Source: Aselliscus stoliczkanus
Taxonomy: Eukaryota; Chordata; Mammalia; Chiroptera; Hipposideridae
Assembly (NCBI GenBank): GCA_033961575.1
Contig: CM066728.1
Span: forward strand, 103,430,852 to 103,494,851
Length of the DNA stretch: 64,000 bases
Direction: 5' to 3'
Both the position numbers and the translations under genes were made by a program. Below are positions 34,833 through 46,039 of the stretch, piece after piece. The notes below the pieces were generated by a model. The model made no database searches, had not been told where the DNA came from, and saw only the letters and a list, made by a program, of their open reading frames with translations. Numbering within the stretch: position 1 is the first letter of the stretch; every line of letters begins with the position of its first letter.

Positions 34833-35238
34833 TTAGTCTTCTAGGGTTTCCATAACAAAATACCACAGACTGGGTGACTTAAACAACAGGTTTTTTTTCC
34901 ACAGTTCTGGAGGCTAGAAGTTCAAAATCAAGGTGTTGGCATGGTTGGCTTCTTCTGAGGCCTTTCTCTTTGGCTTGCTGATGGTCCCCTTCTCTCTGGG
35001 TCCTCACATGGCCTTTCCTCTGTGGGTGTCTATCTCTGGTGTCTCTTCCCCTTCTTATAAGGACACTAGTCATATTGGATTATGGTCCCATCCTAATGAC
35101 CTCATTTAACATCCTCATTTATTAAATTTGTTAATCTTCTTAAAGACTCTATCTCCAAATACAGTTACATTGGAGATTAGGACTTCAACCTATGAATCCG
35201 GGGCTGGGGAGCACACAGTTCAGTCCATAACACGACTC
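34833..35238 (-). mobile_element. MaLR LTR, antisense
   Basis: A very recognisable antisense MaLR LTR: 'tattagtcttctagggtttccataacaaaataccacagactgggtgacttaaacaacagg', 'agttctggaggctagaagttcaaaatcaaggtgttggca', 'cttataaggacactagtcatattggatta' and 'ctccaaatacagttacattggagattaggacttcaacctatgaat'. It is one of the better preserved old repeats here. Confidence 0.85.
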
Positions 35239-35542
35239 TATGTCCCTATTTCTGGCTCTGGATGAATGAAGGGAATCCTTTATGTAGCTCTTGAACCATA
35301 AGCCCTACTAAACTACCATGGCGCTAGTTACTGTAATTTTGAAATGATAAGGAGGGGCTCTTAATGAAGGGGCAAGAATGGCATGAAATTCTAAATAGTA
35401 AATTCATCTCAAATAATCTGTTAAAGTTTAAAGCTGAAAATCTTGGCAAGAATAACAATCTCTTTGTCATTTAGTAACTAGGAAAGGGTCTCTGCTAGAT
35501 AGCCCAATAAGCTCCCCTGAAATTGTGTTTAATGTGATTTTT

Positions 35543-35627
35543 TTTTTTGAGGGCAGTGTCACTGGCCCTCATATGTGGGACCCAAACCAGGGCCGCTGGC
35601 TTAACCACTGCGCCACTTGGCAGGCCC
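35543..35627 (-). mobile_element. Family A SINE with internal deletion, antisense
   Basis: Lacks the 'tcccaagccagcgc' block between 'ccgctggc' and 'ttaaccactg', shortening the body by about 14 bases. Target duplication 'taatgtgattttt' on both sides (35530-35542 and 35628-35640). Either a deletion after insertion or a variant source copy. Confidence 0.92.
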
Positions 35628-35640
35628 TAATGTGATTTTT

Positions 35641-37180
35641 TAATGTTTAATATGATCTCTGTTAGAATGGAACCCCACTAACACATCTGAAAGAAATACA
35701 TGGTAACTAAAAGCTGTGTATCCAAACTGGCATCTGTCACTCCAAAAGTCATATAAAGTCAGGATTATTTTGTTCACCACAAGAGCCTCAAATTCTATCT
35801 CTCCTTCCTTTGGATAAAGGGCAATATGATCAATGGAAGATGATGATAGATTTCATATTAAAACAATGGGTATAAAAGATTTTGTGTCTTCCCTTGCTGA
35901 TGTATGGCACAGATAAAAGGCACATCAAAGTGGAGAGAAGTGTAAGGCAACATTCAGCAGCATGGGTCACCTGGAATGGCGCCCTGGGGCCATCAGAAGT
36001 GAAATCTGCCTGTTCTCGCACTGCCCCTCTCCACCGGTGCCCCGGCAATGCAGGAGGATACATTTGCTGGTAAAAAATTGTTTTCTTTTGTAGTGTCCTT
36101 TCCTTTCCTGGGAGACAACATTTTTCTGATAGTGGCATCTGTCTTGAACCTTGGGCATAAGCAGAAATACGCAGACCCCTGCTGATTAACCTGGAACCAT
36201 CCTAATTTCAGCCTCAACTCACCCAGCCTGGGTTGGTTTGTAATAGGCTGCCAAAAAATGTCTCATTTCTTTTGCGGCTTGAAATCTTTGACTTTTGCTT
36301 TTCTTGCTCAGTAAGAGTTCCTGAGTTGGAAGCTTTAAAGACTTCCAATAAAAGTTATGGATTTGTCAGAACTCTTGAGCAAAATATAGAGACACTTCTA
36401 AATCCTCAAATTTAATTTCCCCTTCAAGAGGACTCTCAGGCATGGGGAAAATGATCTTATTGAATCAACCATACAAAATTCTAAGGTTAATGTAGAGTCT
36501 ATAATCATCAGAAAATTTAAATCTCAATAAAACCCCTATATTAAATAAACAGGTATATATATATATATTTGCATATATCATCTATAAATATACATGAATT
36601 TTTAAGAAAGAGCTGGAAATTATTGACATATGTGGTAACTAAATACAAGCAAATATTTAACAATCTAAAACCTGCCAGTATAAACTCAGAATTTCCAGAA
36701 ACTTTAAATTTCATTAACCCCATCTCCCCTCATAGCCAAAGTACATTGATCTTCATGGATCTTATAGGTAAGGATTTTTCTCCACAGAAGGTTGTTATTT
36801 AAACTTAGTAATTGATATAAATATATTAATAACATTAGCAATCAAAACATACAGTACTAAAATAATTTTCTACTTGGAAACTGTCTTCTAAATGAAAAAT
36901 TAAAGAGTTCAATTGAAGGATAAAGTATTTATTTAAGAAGTAAACATTGAAAATGCATGAAATTGCCAGACACACTACCCATAGCTTTGATGAACTTGAG
37001 GTCTTCAGCAAATAAAAGTTTGGAATTCTCCCCACATAAAATGTTAATGGGTAGGTTTTTGTGATTTTGTATTATTACCTAGGGCCCTCCAGTGGCAGAA
37101 CAGTTGCCTGTTGCATAGTGTCGGGTTACAATAATTTTAAAGTATTATTAAAACGTATCAAATACCAAATTCACTCCTTT
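35641..37180. other. Unassigned DNA with a CTCF-like site
   Basis: No gene. The 110 bases from about 35730 resemble 42084-42190 (see findings). A (TA)n-type patch occurs at 36552-36572. 36480-37060 is very AT-rich with no recognised repeat. Confidence 0.45.
37082..37097 (-). promoter_or_regulatory. CTCF-like motif, minus strand
   Basis: 'gggccctccagtggca' is the reverse complement of a CTCF-type core with one departure (CCCTCC where CCCTCT or CCCCCT is usual). Sequence match only. Confidence 0.3.
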
Positions 37181-37350
37181 CATTAATTCATTCATTTAAG
37201 AAATATTTATTATGCACCAACTGTATAACAGGCACCGTTCCTGTATTTCAGCACTAATAAAAAGAAAAAAGAAAGATCCTTGTATTCTTGGAGCTTATAA
37301 TTGACCCAGACAATTAAAATAATAAGCAAAATAAACAAGTAAATACTAAT
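37181..37350 (-). mobile_element. L2/MIR-like relic
   Basis: 'ttcattcatttaagaaatatttattatgcaccaactgtataacaggcaccgttcctg' and 'cttgtattcttggagcttataattg' follow the common antisense pattern 'tttattgagcacctactatgtgcca...ctcatggagcttacagtctag'. Confidence 0.55.
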
Positions 37351-37374
37351 GTACATTAAAAGGTAGTAAGTCTC

Positions 37375-37474
37375 GGGCCAGCTGAGTGGCGCGGCGGTTA
37401 AGCACTGGCTTGGGATGTCAGAGGCCCCGGTTCGGGTCCCACATATGAGGGCCAGTGACACTGCCCTCAACAAA

Positions 37475-37509
<35 letters not shown>

Positions 37510-37513
37510 ATAG
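37375..37513 (+). mobile_element. Family A SINE with (AAAT)n tail
   Basis: Full body with target duplication 'aaggtagtaagtctc' (37360-37374 and 37514-37528). The tail is a clean array of about eight AAAT units rather than poly(A), an example of a SINE seeding a microsatellite. Confidence 0.95.
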
Positions 37514-37528
37514 AAGGTAGTAAGTCTC

Positions 37529-37890
37529 ATGAAAAATACAAGAAATATGCAGCATAAGGATATATCACAGGAGTGGAAGGGGTGTAGAACATCAGGTTGC
37601 CATTTTACACGGAGTTAAAAAGGTGACAGTTAAGCAACAAATTAAAAGAGATAAGACAACGATGTATATATTATGAAATGAACATTTATAGAGTTTGTCA
37701 AAGAAAGATGTCACTTGAAACCCACTGCCAGACATTATCAAAACTCACTGTTTGCTGACACTACCCTCACTGGTCAAAGCCCTCCACAATAAGCCCAGGT
37801 CCTCTACTGTAGGATAATATGGCCCATAGTCATTGATGAACTTCCTAGCTTCTGATTCAGGAGCTGATAAGCCACTTCTGTGCCAGTCCT
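37529..37890. other. Unassigned DNA between SINEs
   Basis: Nothing assignable. Confidence 0.5.
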
Positions 37891-37908
37891 CAAAAACACC
37901 CTATAAGA

Positions 37909-37995
37909 GGGCCAGCCGAGTGGCACGGTGGTTAAGCGCTGGCTTGAGAAGCCAGCGGCCCCAGTTCAGTCCCACATATGAGGGTCAGTGACACT

Positions 37996-38030
<35 letters not shown>
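37909..38030 (+). mobile_element. Family A SINE, first of a pair
   Basis: Full body ('ggccagccgagtggcacggtgg' to 'cactgccctc') and about 29 A. One B-box base is lost ('agttcagtccc'). Target copies 'caccctataag' before and 'caccctgtag' after. Confidence 0.93.
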
Positions 38031-38033
<3 letters not shown>

Positions 38034-38042
38034 ACCCTGTAG

Positions 38043-38197
38043 GGCCGGCCGAGTGGCTCAGTTGTTTAAGAGCTCGCTCAAGAGTGTGAGCTGAGCTCTG
38101 AGCAACAGCTGTTCGAGGCCAGCCCGAGCTGAGTTGCCGTTGAGCTGCCAACAGGTGGCAGGATGGCTCAGCTAAAAAAAAAAAAAAAAAAAAAAAA
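38043..38197 (+). mobile_element. Family B SINE, second of a pair
   Basis: Starts 'ggccggccgagtggctcag', ends 'ggatggctcagct' and about 23 A, followed by 'cccaccctgtag'. The same 10-11 base target therefore occurs three times around the A-B pair. Confidence 0.94.
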
Positions 38198-38209
38198 CCC
38201 ACCCTGTAG

Positions 38210-38960
38210 ACCCCAAACTATACAAACCTAGCTGATTCAGTGTTAACTTTCACCTATAATTTGTAGACCATAAAATCTAATAACCTCTAGTTCAAGAGTA
38301 TCAAACAATGTCCCTGAATGATCCAAGATGGTTCTTGCCCCCTCAGGGGATACAGAAAATAATCTCAAAAGGCTCTACATCAGACCTGCATAAATAAGAA
38401 AACTTTAGCATTTTAACTGTTGGTTTCCATATAAGTCAGAATTTGTCCTATATGTTACAGGTTGATTATTGTTATCTTACAGTAATTTTAGCATTGTCTG
38501 CCTTTAAATAAAGTCAATGACAGCAAATTTTAAGACAGAACGAATGCATTGATATTCTTTTCTCTGCAGGAACTGATTTAATCACTTTTCTCAATGAATA
38601 ATCCATCCATACTTTGGGTCTGTCACACCATTCATTGCTAGCCATTGTCACAGCAACATTGCTAGTTATCTCCCATCAATTAAAGAAAGTCCATCCCTAA
38701 GGACAATGTGTAGAGCAGGGAGCAAACATCCCAGTAGCTTCTTGTCATTCCTCTGCTCCTATTCTCTCTGATGTGGTCAAAAGTCTTAACTTTAGGGTGG
38801 AGAGGATTCATTGTCATGGCTAATTAAAAATGGCCCCTGCTGAAAATTATGGGCCTATACTTATCCTCTTACTACATTTTATCTATTGTAGCAACAGGAC
38901 CTAACAACAATATGGTCCTGTGTCCCTTATTTCAAGATATGAAAAACACAGAGATCCAAG
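38210..38960. other. Unassigned DNA
   Basis: No gene or clear repeat. Confidence 0.5.
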
Positions 38961-39187
38961 CTGAGTAGATAAACACTCCGCCTGTGTCTTTCCATGAACA
39001 CAACAAAATTACAACTAAGTTATAGAACAATCAACCTGGAGAACTATCAGAAGTCTGGTTGAACAGAAGTTTTATAAATAAGGATATAAAGAAGAAGCCA
39101 CTTTGAGACTGGTAGGAGGGGCAGAGACGTAGAGGGGCTGGCCCCAAACCTCCGTGTGGCAGTTGAGAATCAGAAAGAATATCTCAG

Positions 39188-39309
39188 GGCCGGCCGAGTG
39201 GCGCGGTGGTTAAGCGCTGGCCTGGGAAGCCAGTGGCCCCGGTTCGGGTCCCACATATGCGGGCCAGTGACACTGCCCTCAAAAAAAAAAAGAAAAGAAA
39301 AGAAAGAGG
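39188..39309 (+). mobile_element. Family A SINE inside the L1 5'UTR
   Basis: Nearly intact body with an 'aaaagaaaagaaaagaaag' tail. Target duplication 'atatctcag' (39179-39187 and 39310-39318). Younger than the L1 that hosts it. Confidence 0.95.
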
Positions 39310-40463
39310 ATATCTCAGCCACAGAGGTTCTCCCCCAGTAAAACAAAGAATGCCAGCCCCACACCAAGCTCACCAACCAAAAGACTGGTACTGGGACGAG
39401 GACCTCCAACAACATGTGGCAATGAAAAACAGTGAAGATTCTGACTATCCAGGTGGGACAGAAGGCTGCAGAAAACCCAGACATCCTCTTAAATGGCCCG
39501 GACACAGGCTCTCTCACTTGTAAGCACTCACTTTGGGTCCAGCAGAGTGACCATGACTCGGAGGGTGTCAGAGGCATACAGGAGGCAGACTGAGGTGTGT
39601 GGCTTCAGAGTGAGAGCTAGAGGATAGTCACCATTTTCCCTGTGTGGGATCCTTCTCCTATGCAGCAAGCAAGCAGGTGCCATCTTACCTGTGTTGAGCC
39701 ATTCCCCACCGTGGCCAAATCTGAATCTGATTAGCCTGGTGAGTTCTGCTGGATGCTGCCCCAACTCCCCCAACACTGGAGGCACCTTCTCCCAAGCAGC
39801 TAGTCCCACCCACATTGCACTCTGTCTTAGAAAACTATCAGAGTCCATGGGCCCCAGGCGGGCAAGGACTGGTCTCAGTGTCCTCTGAGACTTTTGCTGA
39901 GTAGCTCCAGGCTCAGCACTAACACTAAGCCAGAGTCTACACTAACCTGGTTACTACAACTCTTCCCACTCTAGTGACTTCATGAGACCCTGCCCTGCCC
40001 TGCTCTATACAGGACAGGGGCTTTATCAGTGGCTGAACCTTTAGGGAGCCAATAGAGACCAGCAGGCCTTGGGATGTCCTGGCTTTTTGTGAAGCTACCT
40101 CAGGCCTGGGACTGGTGGCAGCCATCCTCAGTTTGCAACATGGCCTCTCCCACATGCCACCAATTTTAGCACAGGCAGTAAACAACCGTGAATTGCTTTG
40201 TAGCTCCTTCCAGGTAATCCCTGGCTAATCACAAGCAGTGGGTGACCTGGGTCTTCACCAGAGCCCCTCCCCAGAGTCCCCAGAACCAGCATACTTGGAG
40301 ATTGGCTGCAGACCACAACAGAGCATCACCCAATTAGCTCCAAAGCAGCACACACAATTGATGGTCTCAACAGGCAACACAGCCTGCTGGGCTGAATCAA
40401 ACTCAGTGGGGTTAGCCCCCTGCACAGCAGCCTATAATCTCTGGACATGGCCAAACCCCACAG

Positions 40464-40630
40464 CCAATCAGACTGAGAGCCAATCCCACACAATGATGTG
40501 CCAATAGCAATGAAGGCTCAACTATAACAGGAGGGCACATATACAACCCACACAAGGGTCACTCCTGGAACACCTGGAAGAGGTGACCAAGTAGGCTGTA
40601 CCCAGGTCCCACAGGGCACCTACTATATAA
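40464..40630 (+). promoter_or_regulatory. L1 5'UTR promoter-like block
   Basis: Three CCAAT boxes (40464, 40480, 40501) sit within 42 bases. A TATA-like 'tatataa' (40624-40630) follows about 120 bases later, and the ORF1 start codon lies 76 bases beyond that. The block is inside the 5'UTR, where L1 promoters act. Factor binding (NF-Y for CCAAT) is inference. Confidence 0.45.
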
Positions 40631-40705
40631 GGCCACCTGGCCAAGACTGGGAGACATAGCAGATCTACATAATACATAGAAACAAACACAAAGAGGCAGG
40701 CAAAA

Positions 40706-41600
40706 TGAGAACACAAAGAAATATGTCTCAAATGAAAGAACAGAAGAAAACTTCAGAAAAAAGAACTAAACAAAATGGAGGCAAGCAATCTACCAAAGAC
40801 AGAGTTCAAAACAATGGTTATAAGGATGCTCAAAGAACTTAGTGAGAACTTAACAGAGAGAGCAAGCATTAAAAATGACATAGAAACCATAAAAAAGAAC
40901 TAGTCAAAAGTGAATAACATTAAAATGAAGAATGCACTACAAGGAATCACCAGCAGACCAGAAGAAGCAGAGGATCAAGTCAGTGATTTGAAAGACAAGG
41001 TAGCAGAAAACACTCAATTAGAAGAGCAAAAAGAAAAAAGACTAAAAAACAAATGAGGATTGTTTAAGAGACCTCTGAAACAATATCAAGTGTAACAACA
41101 TTCACATCAGAGGGGTACCAGGAGAAGAGACAACACAAGAGACTGAGAATCCATTTGAAGAAATAATGACTGAAAACTTTCCTAACCTGGTGAAGGAAAT
41201 AGACATACAAGCCCAAAAAGTGCACAGAGTACCAAACAAGATGAACCCAAAGAGGCCCATACCAAGACATATTATAGTTAGAATGGCAAAGTTTAAAGAC
41301 ATAGAGAGTTCTAAAAGCAGCAAGAGAAAGGCAACTAGTAACTTATAAGGGAGCCCCTTATAAGATTGTCAATTTATTTCTCAACAGAAACTTTGCAGAC
41401 CAGAAGGGATTGGCACAGAGTATTCAATGTGATGAAAAGCAAGGGCCTACAACCGAAGGCCGTATACCCAGCAAAGCTATCATTTAAAATCAAAAGACAG
41501 ATAAAGAGCTTCCCAGAAAAGAAAAAGCTAAAGGAGTTCATCACCACCAAACCAGTATTGCAAGGAATGAATGTTAGAGGGGCTTCTTTAAAATGTGGGG
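40706..41600 (+). pseudogene. L1 ORF1 (ORF1p), broken
   Basis: ORF1p is the trimeric RNA-binding chaperone of the L1 particle. The start at 40706 gives MRTQRNMSQMKEQ, the expected N-terminus. An extra A in the run near 40755-40763 shifts the frame, a TAG stops it at 40901-40903, and a TGA follows near 41056. The RRM and C-terminal domains survive as two frames, 41166-41348 (with RPIPRHIIVRMAKFKD) and 41366-41623 (with STETLQTRRDW and YPAKLSFKIK). These are characteristic ORF1p motifs. Not functional, but divergence looks moderate compared with the other L1 relics here. Confidence 0.85.
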
Positions 41601-41735
41601 AAAAAAAAAGATTAAAATTATGAATAATAAAATGGCAATAGCTACATGTCTATAAACAATTACTTTCAATGTAAGTGGATTAAATGCCCCAGCCAAAAGA
41701 CATAGAAGAGCTGAATGGATAAAACAAAATCATTC

Positions 41736-42424
41736 TTACTAAAAGAAATCCTGTCTATTGCCATGAATATACTGACCTTCCTAATAAACTATGTTCATAT
41801 AAAGAATTCTGAAAATATGGGGTAGGGTGTTTAAGTAGATATAATACTCTTAGAATTATAAAGAGTAAAACCTTAAAGAAGAAAATTGTTAGATAAAGTT
41901 GAATGCTAGAAATATTTACTAAAATTAAATTATTTGGGGGGTTTAATAACCAAACAAGCATTCATTTAAATTTGTCTATAAAAATCCCTTTTGAATCCCA
42001 ATGGATTTCAGAGATTCAATGTTCTCTCTCATGGAATGTAAAAATATTACCTGATAACTCACTGTCATACCTATAATGAAATCGGCATCTGTAACTCCAA
42101 AATGTTTTGATTGGCAGAAGAGCCCAGATTCATTCCATCTCTTCCCCATTTCAATAAAGGAAAAGTTAATTAATCAATGATGCTGCAAGGTAATGTGAAG
42201 AGAATTTGTATAGCACTTCCAGAAGAATATCCCTTCATGAAGTAACAAGAGAAGATTAAGCTAATATTGCAGACCTATGGCTCAGGTAAGGCAATAGCTA
42301 GCCTTTTGGGTCTCATCTCTAATATGGGCACCATCACATATTACATTCCTGAAGGCAGGGGATGGAATTTGAACTTCTCCTAAGATCCTGTACAGCTCCA
42401 GAACTTTTGATTCTATACTTTAAA
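41736..42424. other. Unassigned DNA
   Basis: No gene. 42084-42190 resembles 35729-35840. Confidence 0.45.
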
Positions 42425-43260
42425 AACTTCAAAATTCTCCCATTGACTTCAGGAAAGTAAAAAATGCTGTTGATCTTGGCAACCAAGATTCTTCATTATC
42501 TGGTTCCCCCACTGTACCTCCCAGCTCTCCATTCTGTCAGTATATTCCAGCATGAAACTCTCAACCAGAAAGCTTTCTCATTGCTCTGAAATATACTGCT
42601 CATTCTTTTATGACATGGAAAGTGATTTCTCTCTAGCTATTCCAATTCTACCCAGTTGTGATGAGCTGAGGAATGGCTCCAGTTCCTGGAAGTTGTGACT
42701 ATAATTTCCTGGTGTGAGTAAGGCAATGACCTTGAGAGAGGGAGATCACCCCTGATTCTCTTGGTGGGCCCAGGTAATCATAAGAATTCTTATTAGGGAA
42801 AGAGCACAACAGGAGAAGCAGCATCAGAGAAAGAGATGTACAGACAGAAGCAGATGTCTGGCCAATGTGATTGCTGGCTTTGGAGATGGAAGGAAGTCAT
42901 GAGCCAAGGAATGCAGGCAACCTCCAGAAACTGGAAAAGGTGAGAACATGGATTCTCCCTTAAAGCCTCCAAAAGAAGTAAGCCCTGCTAACACCCTGAT
43001 GCTAGCCCATTTTTGGATTTCTGACCTCCAGAACTGTAAAAATAAGTTTGTGTTTTAAGCCACTACATTTGTGGTGATTTGTTACAGCAGCAAGGGAAAA
43101 ACTGATACCTGAGGCTTCAAGGTTCCAGTCAAGTCTCACTTCCATGACAGTTCTGCCCAAGCACTATAATCTTTCTTGCAGTTTTCTTTAAAGTTGCCCT
43201 GCATACCTACTTGTTTTACCTTTATGTCTCCAGTGTAAGATGTCTGGTAGTAATAAAATT
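42425..43260 (+). mobile_element. L2 relic split by an MLT1 LTR
   Basis: Left part 'cattatctggttcccccactgtacctcccagctc' and 'cagcatgaaactctcaaccagaaagc'; right part after the LTR 'ggttccagtcaagtctcacttcc'. Both are in L2 sense order ('gatctggcccctgcctacctctccagc', 'caggtctcagctcaaatgtcacctcc'), so the LTR at 42657 sits inside the L2. Confidence 0.55.
42657..43113 (+). mobile_element. MLT1-type MaLR LTR, sense
   Basis: 'gggagatcacccctgattctcttggtgggcccaggtaatcataag', 'catgagccaaggaatgcaggcaacctccagaaactggaaaaggt', 'gattctcccttaaagcctccaaaagaagtaagccctgctaacaccctgat' and 'ttttaagccactacatttgtggtgatttgttacagcagcaagg' all sit in the right order. Confident family-level match from memory. Confidence 0.85.
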
Positions 43261-44699
43261 GCATTTTAGTATACAAATGAGAAGCATGGACTGAAGATCC
43301 ATATAATACTGATAGAAAACACACCTTAAAAATGGATAAAATCACTTAGGGTTTGTAGCATGAGATTAGAAGGAATACATGTCCTTCACTTTCAGAAATG
43401 TTCTTGAATTATTTATTCAATGTTTTTGATGATTTCTTGCCCCATAAGTGTTTTGTTCTCCCTTTCTAGTTAAACCTCTTTTACTGGTTCTCTAATTTTC
43501 TTACCATTTCTCTCCTATTGTTCATTTCTTTGTTCTACTTTCTCAACCTCATCTTCTAACTCTTCCAAATATCTTTTATTTCTGCTGTCAAGTTTTAATT
43601 CTCAAGAGCAATCATTTGCTCTCTGATTTTATTTCTTTTGTTTTTATAGCATCTTGTTCTTGTTTCATGGATGCAATATATCTCTCTCACCTCCCTAAGG
43701 ATGTTAATGTTTAAGTTGATTTGGAAGTTTTGCTCTATATTTTCTGTTTCTCCAGGTTGCTATATTTTCTGTTTTCTTGTTTGGATCTCTATCTTCAATG
43801 ACTTTCCTTAGACATCTGTTCACAATTGGTTGTTTGCTTATGATTCATAGTGGTGAAATAAGTGGATGTACATATTCCAAGTGAATATGTGGATAGAGTG
43901 TGTAGACTTGGAATATTATTATGGAGTGCTCTTGGTGGGTCTTTTGTTGGGAAACCACTGATGTCAGTAAATTTACATATATGATCTTCCCATTCTTTCA
44001 CAAATATGTATAACGCATTTAGATATATGTGTCCTGTATTATGTATATGTACTATGTATAATGTCATCTACAGGTGTGCTCTATTGGATTAAGATAGTTC
44101 CTTTCTTTTCAATTTTTGCCTTGCTAAGTGTTTTTCTTTTTCTTTTTTTTGTAATCATGAATGTGTGTTGAATTTTGTCACTTTCACCGCATATATAAAT
44201 ATTTTATGTTTTTCTTTCTCTATAGTTATTAATGTGGTAACTTACTTTAATGACTTTTCAAATATAAAACCAACCTTGCATTCCTGTGATAAACCCCAGT
44301 TGGTTGTGATGGATTATACTTTTGTTAACATTGCTGATCAACTTGTATCTTTCTGAGTTTTTGAGTCTAAGTTCAAAAAAGAGATTGGTTTAACATTTTG
44401 TTTCTTAACGCCTTTGTCAGGTTTTTGTATCAAGAATACAAGGTCTCATAAAAGGAGTTGAGGAATGCTCTTTTGCCTCTATTTTAATTCATGTAAAATA
44501 AGAATTATTCCTTCCTTAAATATTTTATAGAATTAATCAGTGAAATCATACAAACCTGGCAATTTTTTCAGAATTATTTCGAAGTCTTTCCTATTTCATC
44601 TAAGTTGCTGAATTTATTTGCACAAAGTTATTTATAATGCTCCTTTATTGTTTTTGTATCTCTTGTAGGATTAGTAGTGAGGTATCCTTTCTCATTCTT

Positions 44700-44808
44700 T
44701 TTTTTTTTTTTTTTTGAGGGCAGTGTTACTGGCCCGCATAAGTGGGACCTAACCAGGGCGCTGGCCTCCCAAGCCAGCACTTAACCACCACACCACTAGG
44801 CCGGCCCC
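44700..44808 (-). mobile_element. Family A SINE nested in L1, antisense
   Basis: Target duplication 'tcctttctcattctt' on both sides (from 44685 and from 44809). Two small changes in the B-box region ('gggacctaacc'). Confidence 0.95.
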
Positions 44809-46039
44809 TCCTTTCTCATTCTTGATATTGGTAATTTGTGCTTTCTCTCTGTGTTTTGTTTTGTGGGTTTTGCAGGGGAAGGGTGTGAATGTGGCTGGGG
44901 ATTATAACTTTATTGTTCTCTTCATTTATTGATTTCCTTCATTGTTTTCTCTTTTATTTAGTTGTATATTATGCTTATTATTTATTTTCTTCTATAACTT
45001 TGGGTTTAATTTCTTATTTTTAAAAAAAATCTTATATTCTGTAGCTTATTGTTAAAGTTCCTCAAATGTAAGTATTTATAGCCATGAATTTGCCTCTAAA
45101 CTGTGCTTTGGCTGCATCTCATAAATTTTGATGTGTTATATTTAAAATCATTTAATTCAAAATATTTTCTACTTCATTCTCTGAATTCCTCTATAATTCT
45201 TGTATTTATCTCAAGATGTGTTGGTTATTTCTCAACATTTGGTAATTTTCTGGATATGTCTTATTATTGATTCCTAATTCTTTTATGTTAAGAATAGAAT
45301 ACTGTGTATTTCAATTCCTACATACTATCAAGATATGCATTGTAGTCTGTCACATGGTCTACTGTTATACATGTTCCATGTGTATTTGGAAAGAATGCAT
45401 ATTCTACGGTTGTTGAGGATAATATTGTTTCAAATGATTGTGTTTGCAGTGCCAGAATTTTTCAATAAATTTGAATGCTTTTTTAGTATATGTGTTCTAT
45501 TTATTATTGAAAATGTAGTGTTAGTAGCTCCAGTTAATATTGCAGACTTTCCTATTTCTCTCTTAGCTTTATAATTTTTACTTCATGTTTTTTAAAGCTC
45601 TGTTACAGCATGTGCATATATTTTGTATTGTTTTATATTCTTAATAACTTGACTGCATCATCTCTATGAAATAACTTTCTTTACCTCTAATAATGCATTT
45701 TGCCTTGAAGTCTATTTTGTGTGATAATATATGGCACATAGCTTTCATGCTTAGAATCTCATGGTATATCATTTTCCTCTCACTCTCTCTGTTTATATTT
45801 ATTAGGAATCTCTTGTAGATAGCATGTGGTAAGATGTTGCTATTTTTAGCTAGTTTGATAATCTATTTTCTACATAGAATTTTTAACATATTTAAACTTA
45901 ACACAATTATTGATAGAGTTGTGTTTAATCTGTCATCTTGCTATATCTTTTCTAGTCATTCTGTTTGTGTTGTTTTATATTTTGATTTTCATCTCTACTT
46001 TCTTTTGAATTTATCAAGTGTTCCTTTCTATTTCCTCTA

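Larger units (their letters stand above)
38961..41735 (+). mobile_element. L1/HAL1-like element, 5' half
   Basis: Begins with L1 5'UTR-type text ('acaacaaaattacaactaagttatagaacaatcaacc...ggtaggaggggcagag'), continues through a 1.5-kb GC-richer 5'UTR with promoter motifs, ORF1, and the first ~80 bases of ORF2 ('aacaattactttcaatgtaagtggattaaatgccccagcc'). It then breaks off near 41735 without poly(A). L1 copies are usually 5'-truncated, so keeping the 5' half is unusual. HAL1 elements lack ORF2, but no 3'UTR or tail is seen. It carries the SINE at 39188. Confidence 0.8.

Noticed and set aside
39170..39577. 135-codon minus-strand frame
   Set aside because: It runs through the antisense of a family A SINE and its poly(A) tail inside an L1 5'UTR, so it is a chance frame.
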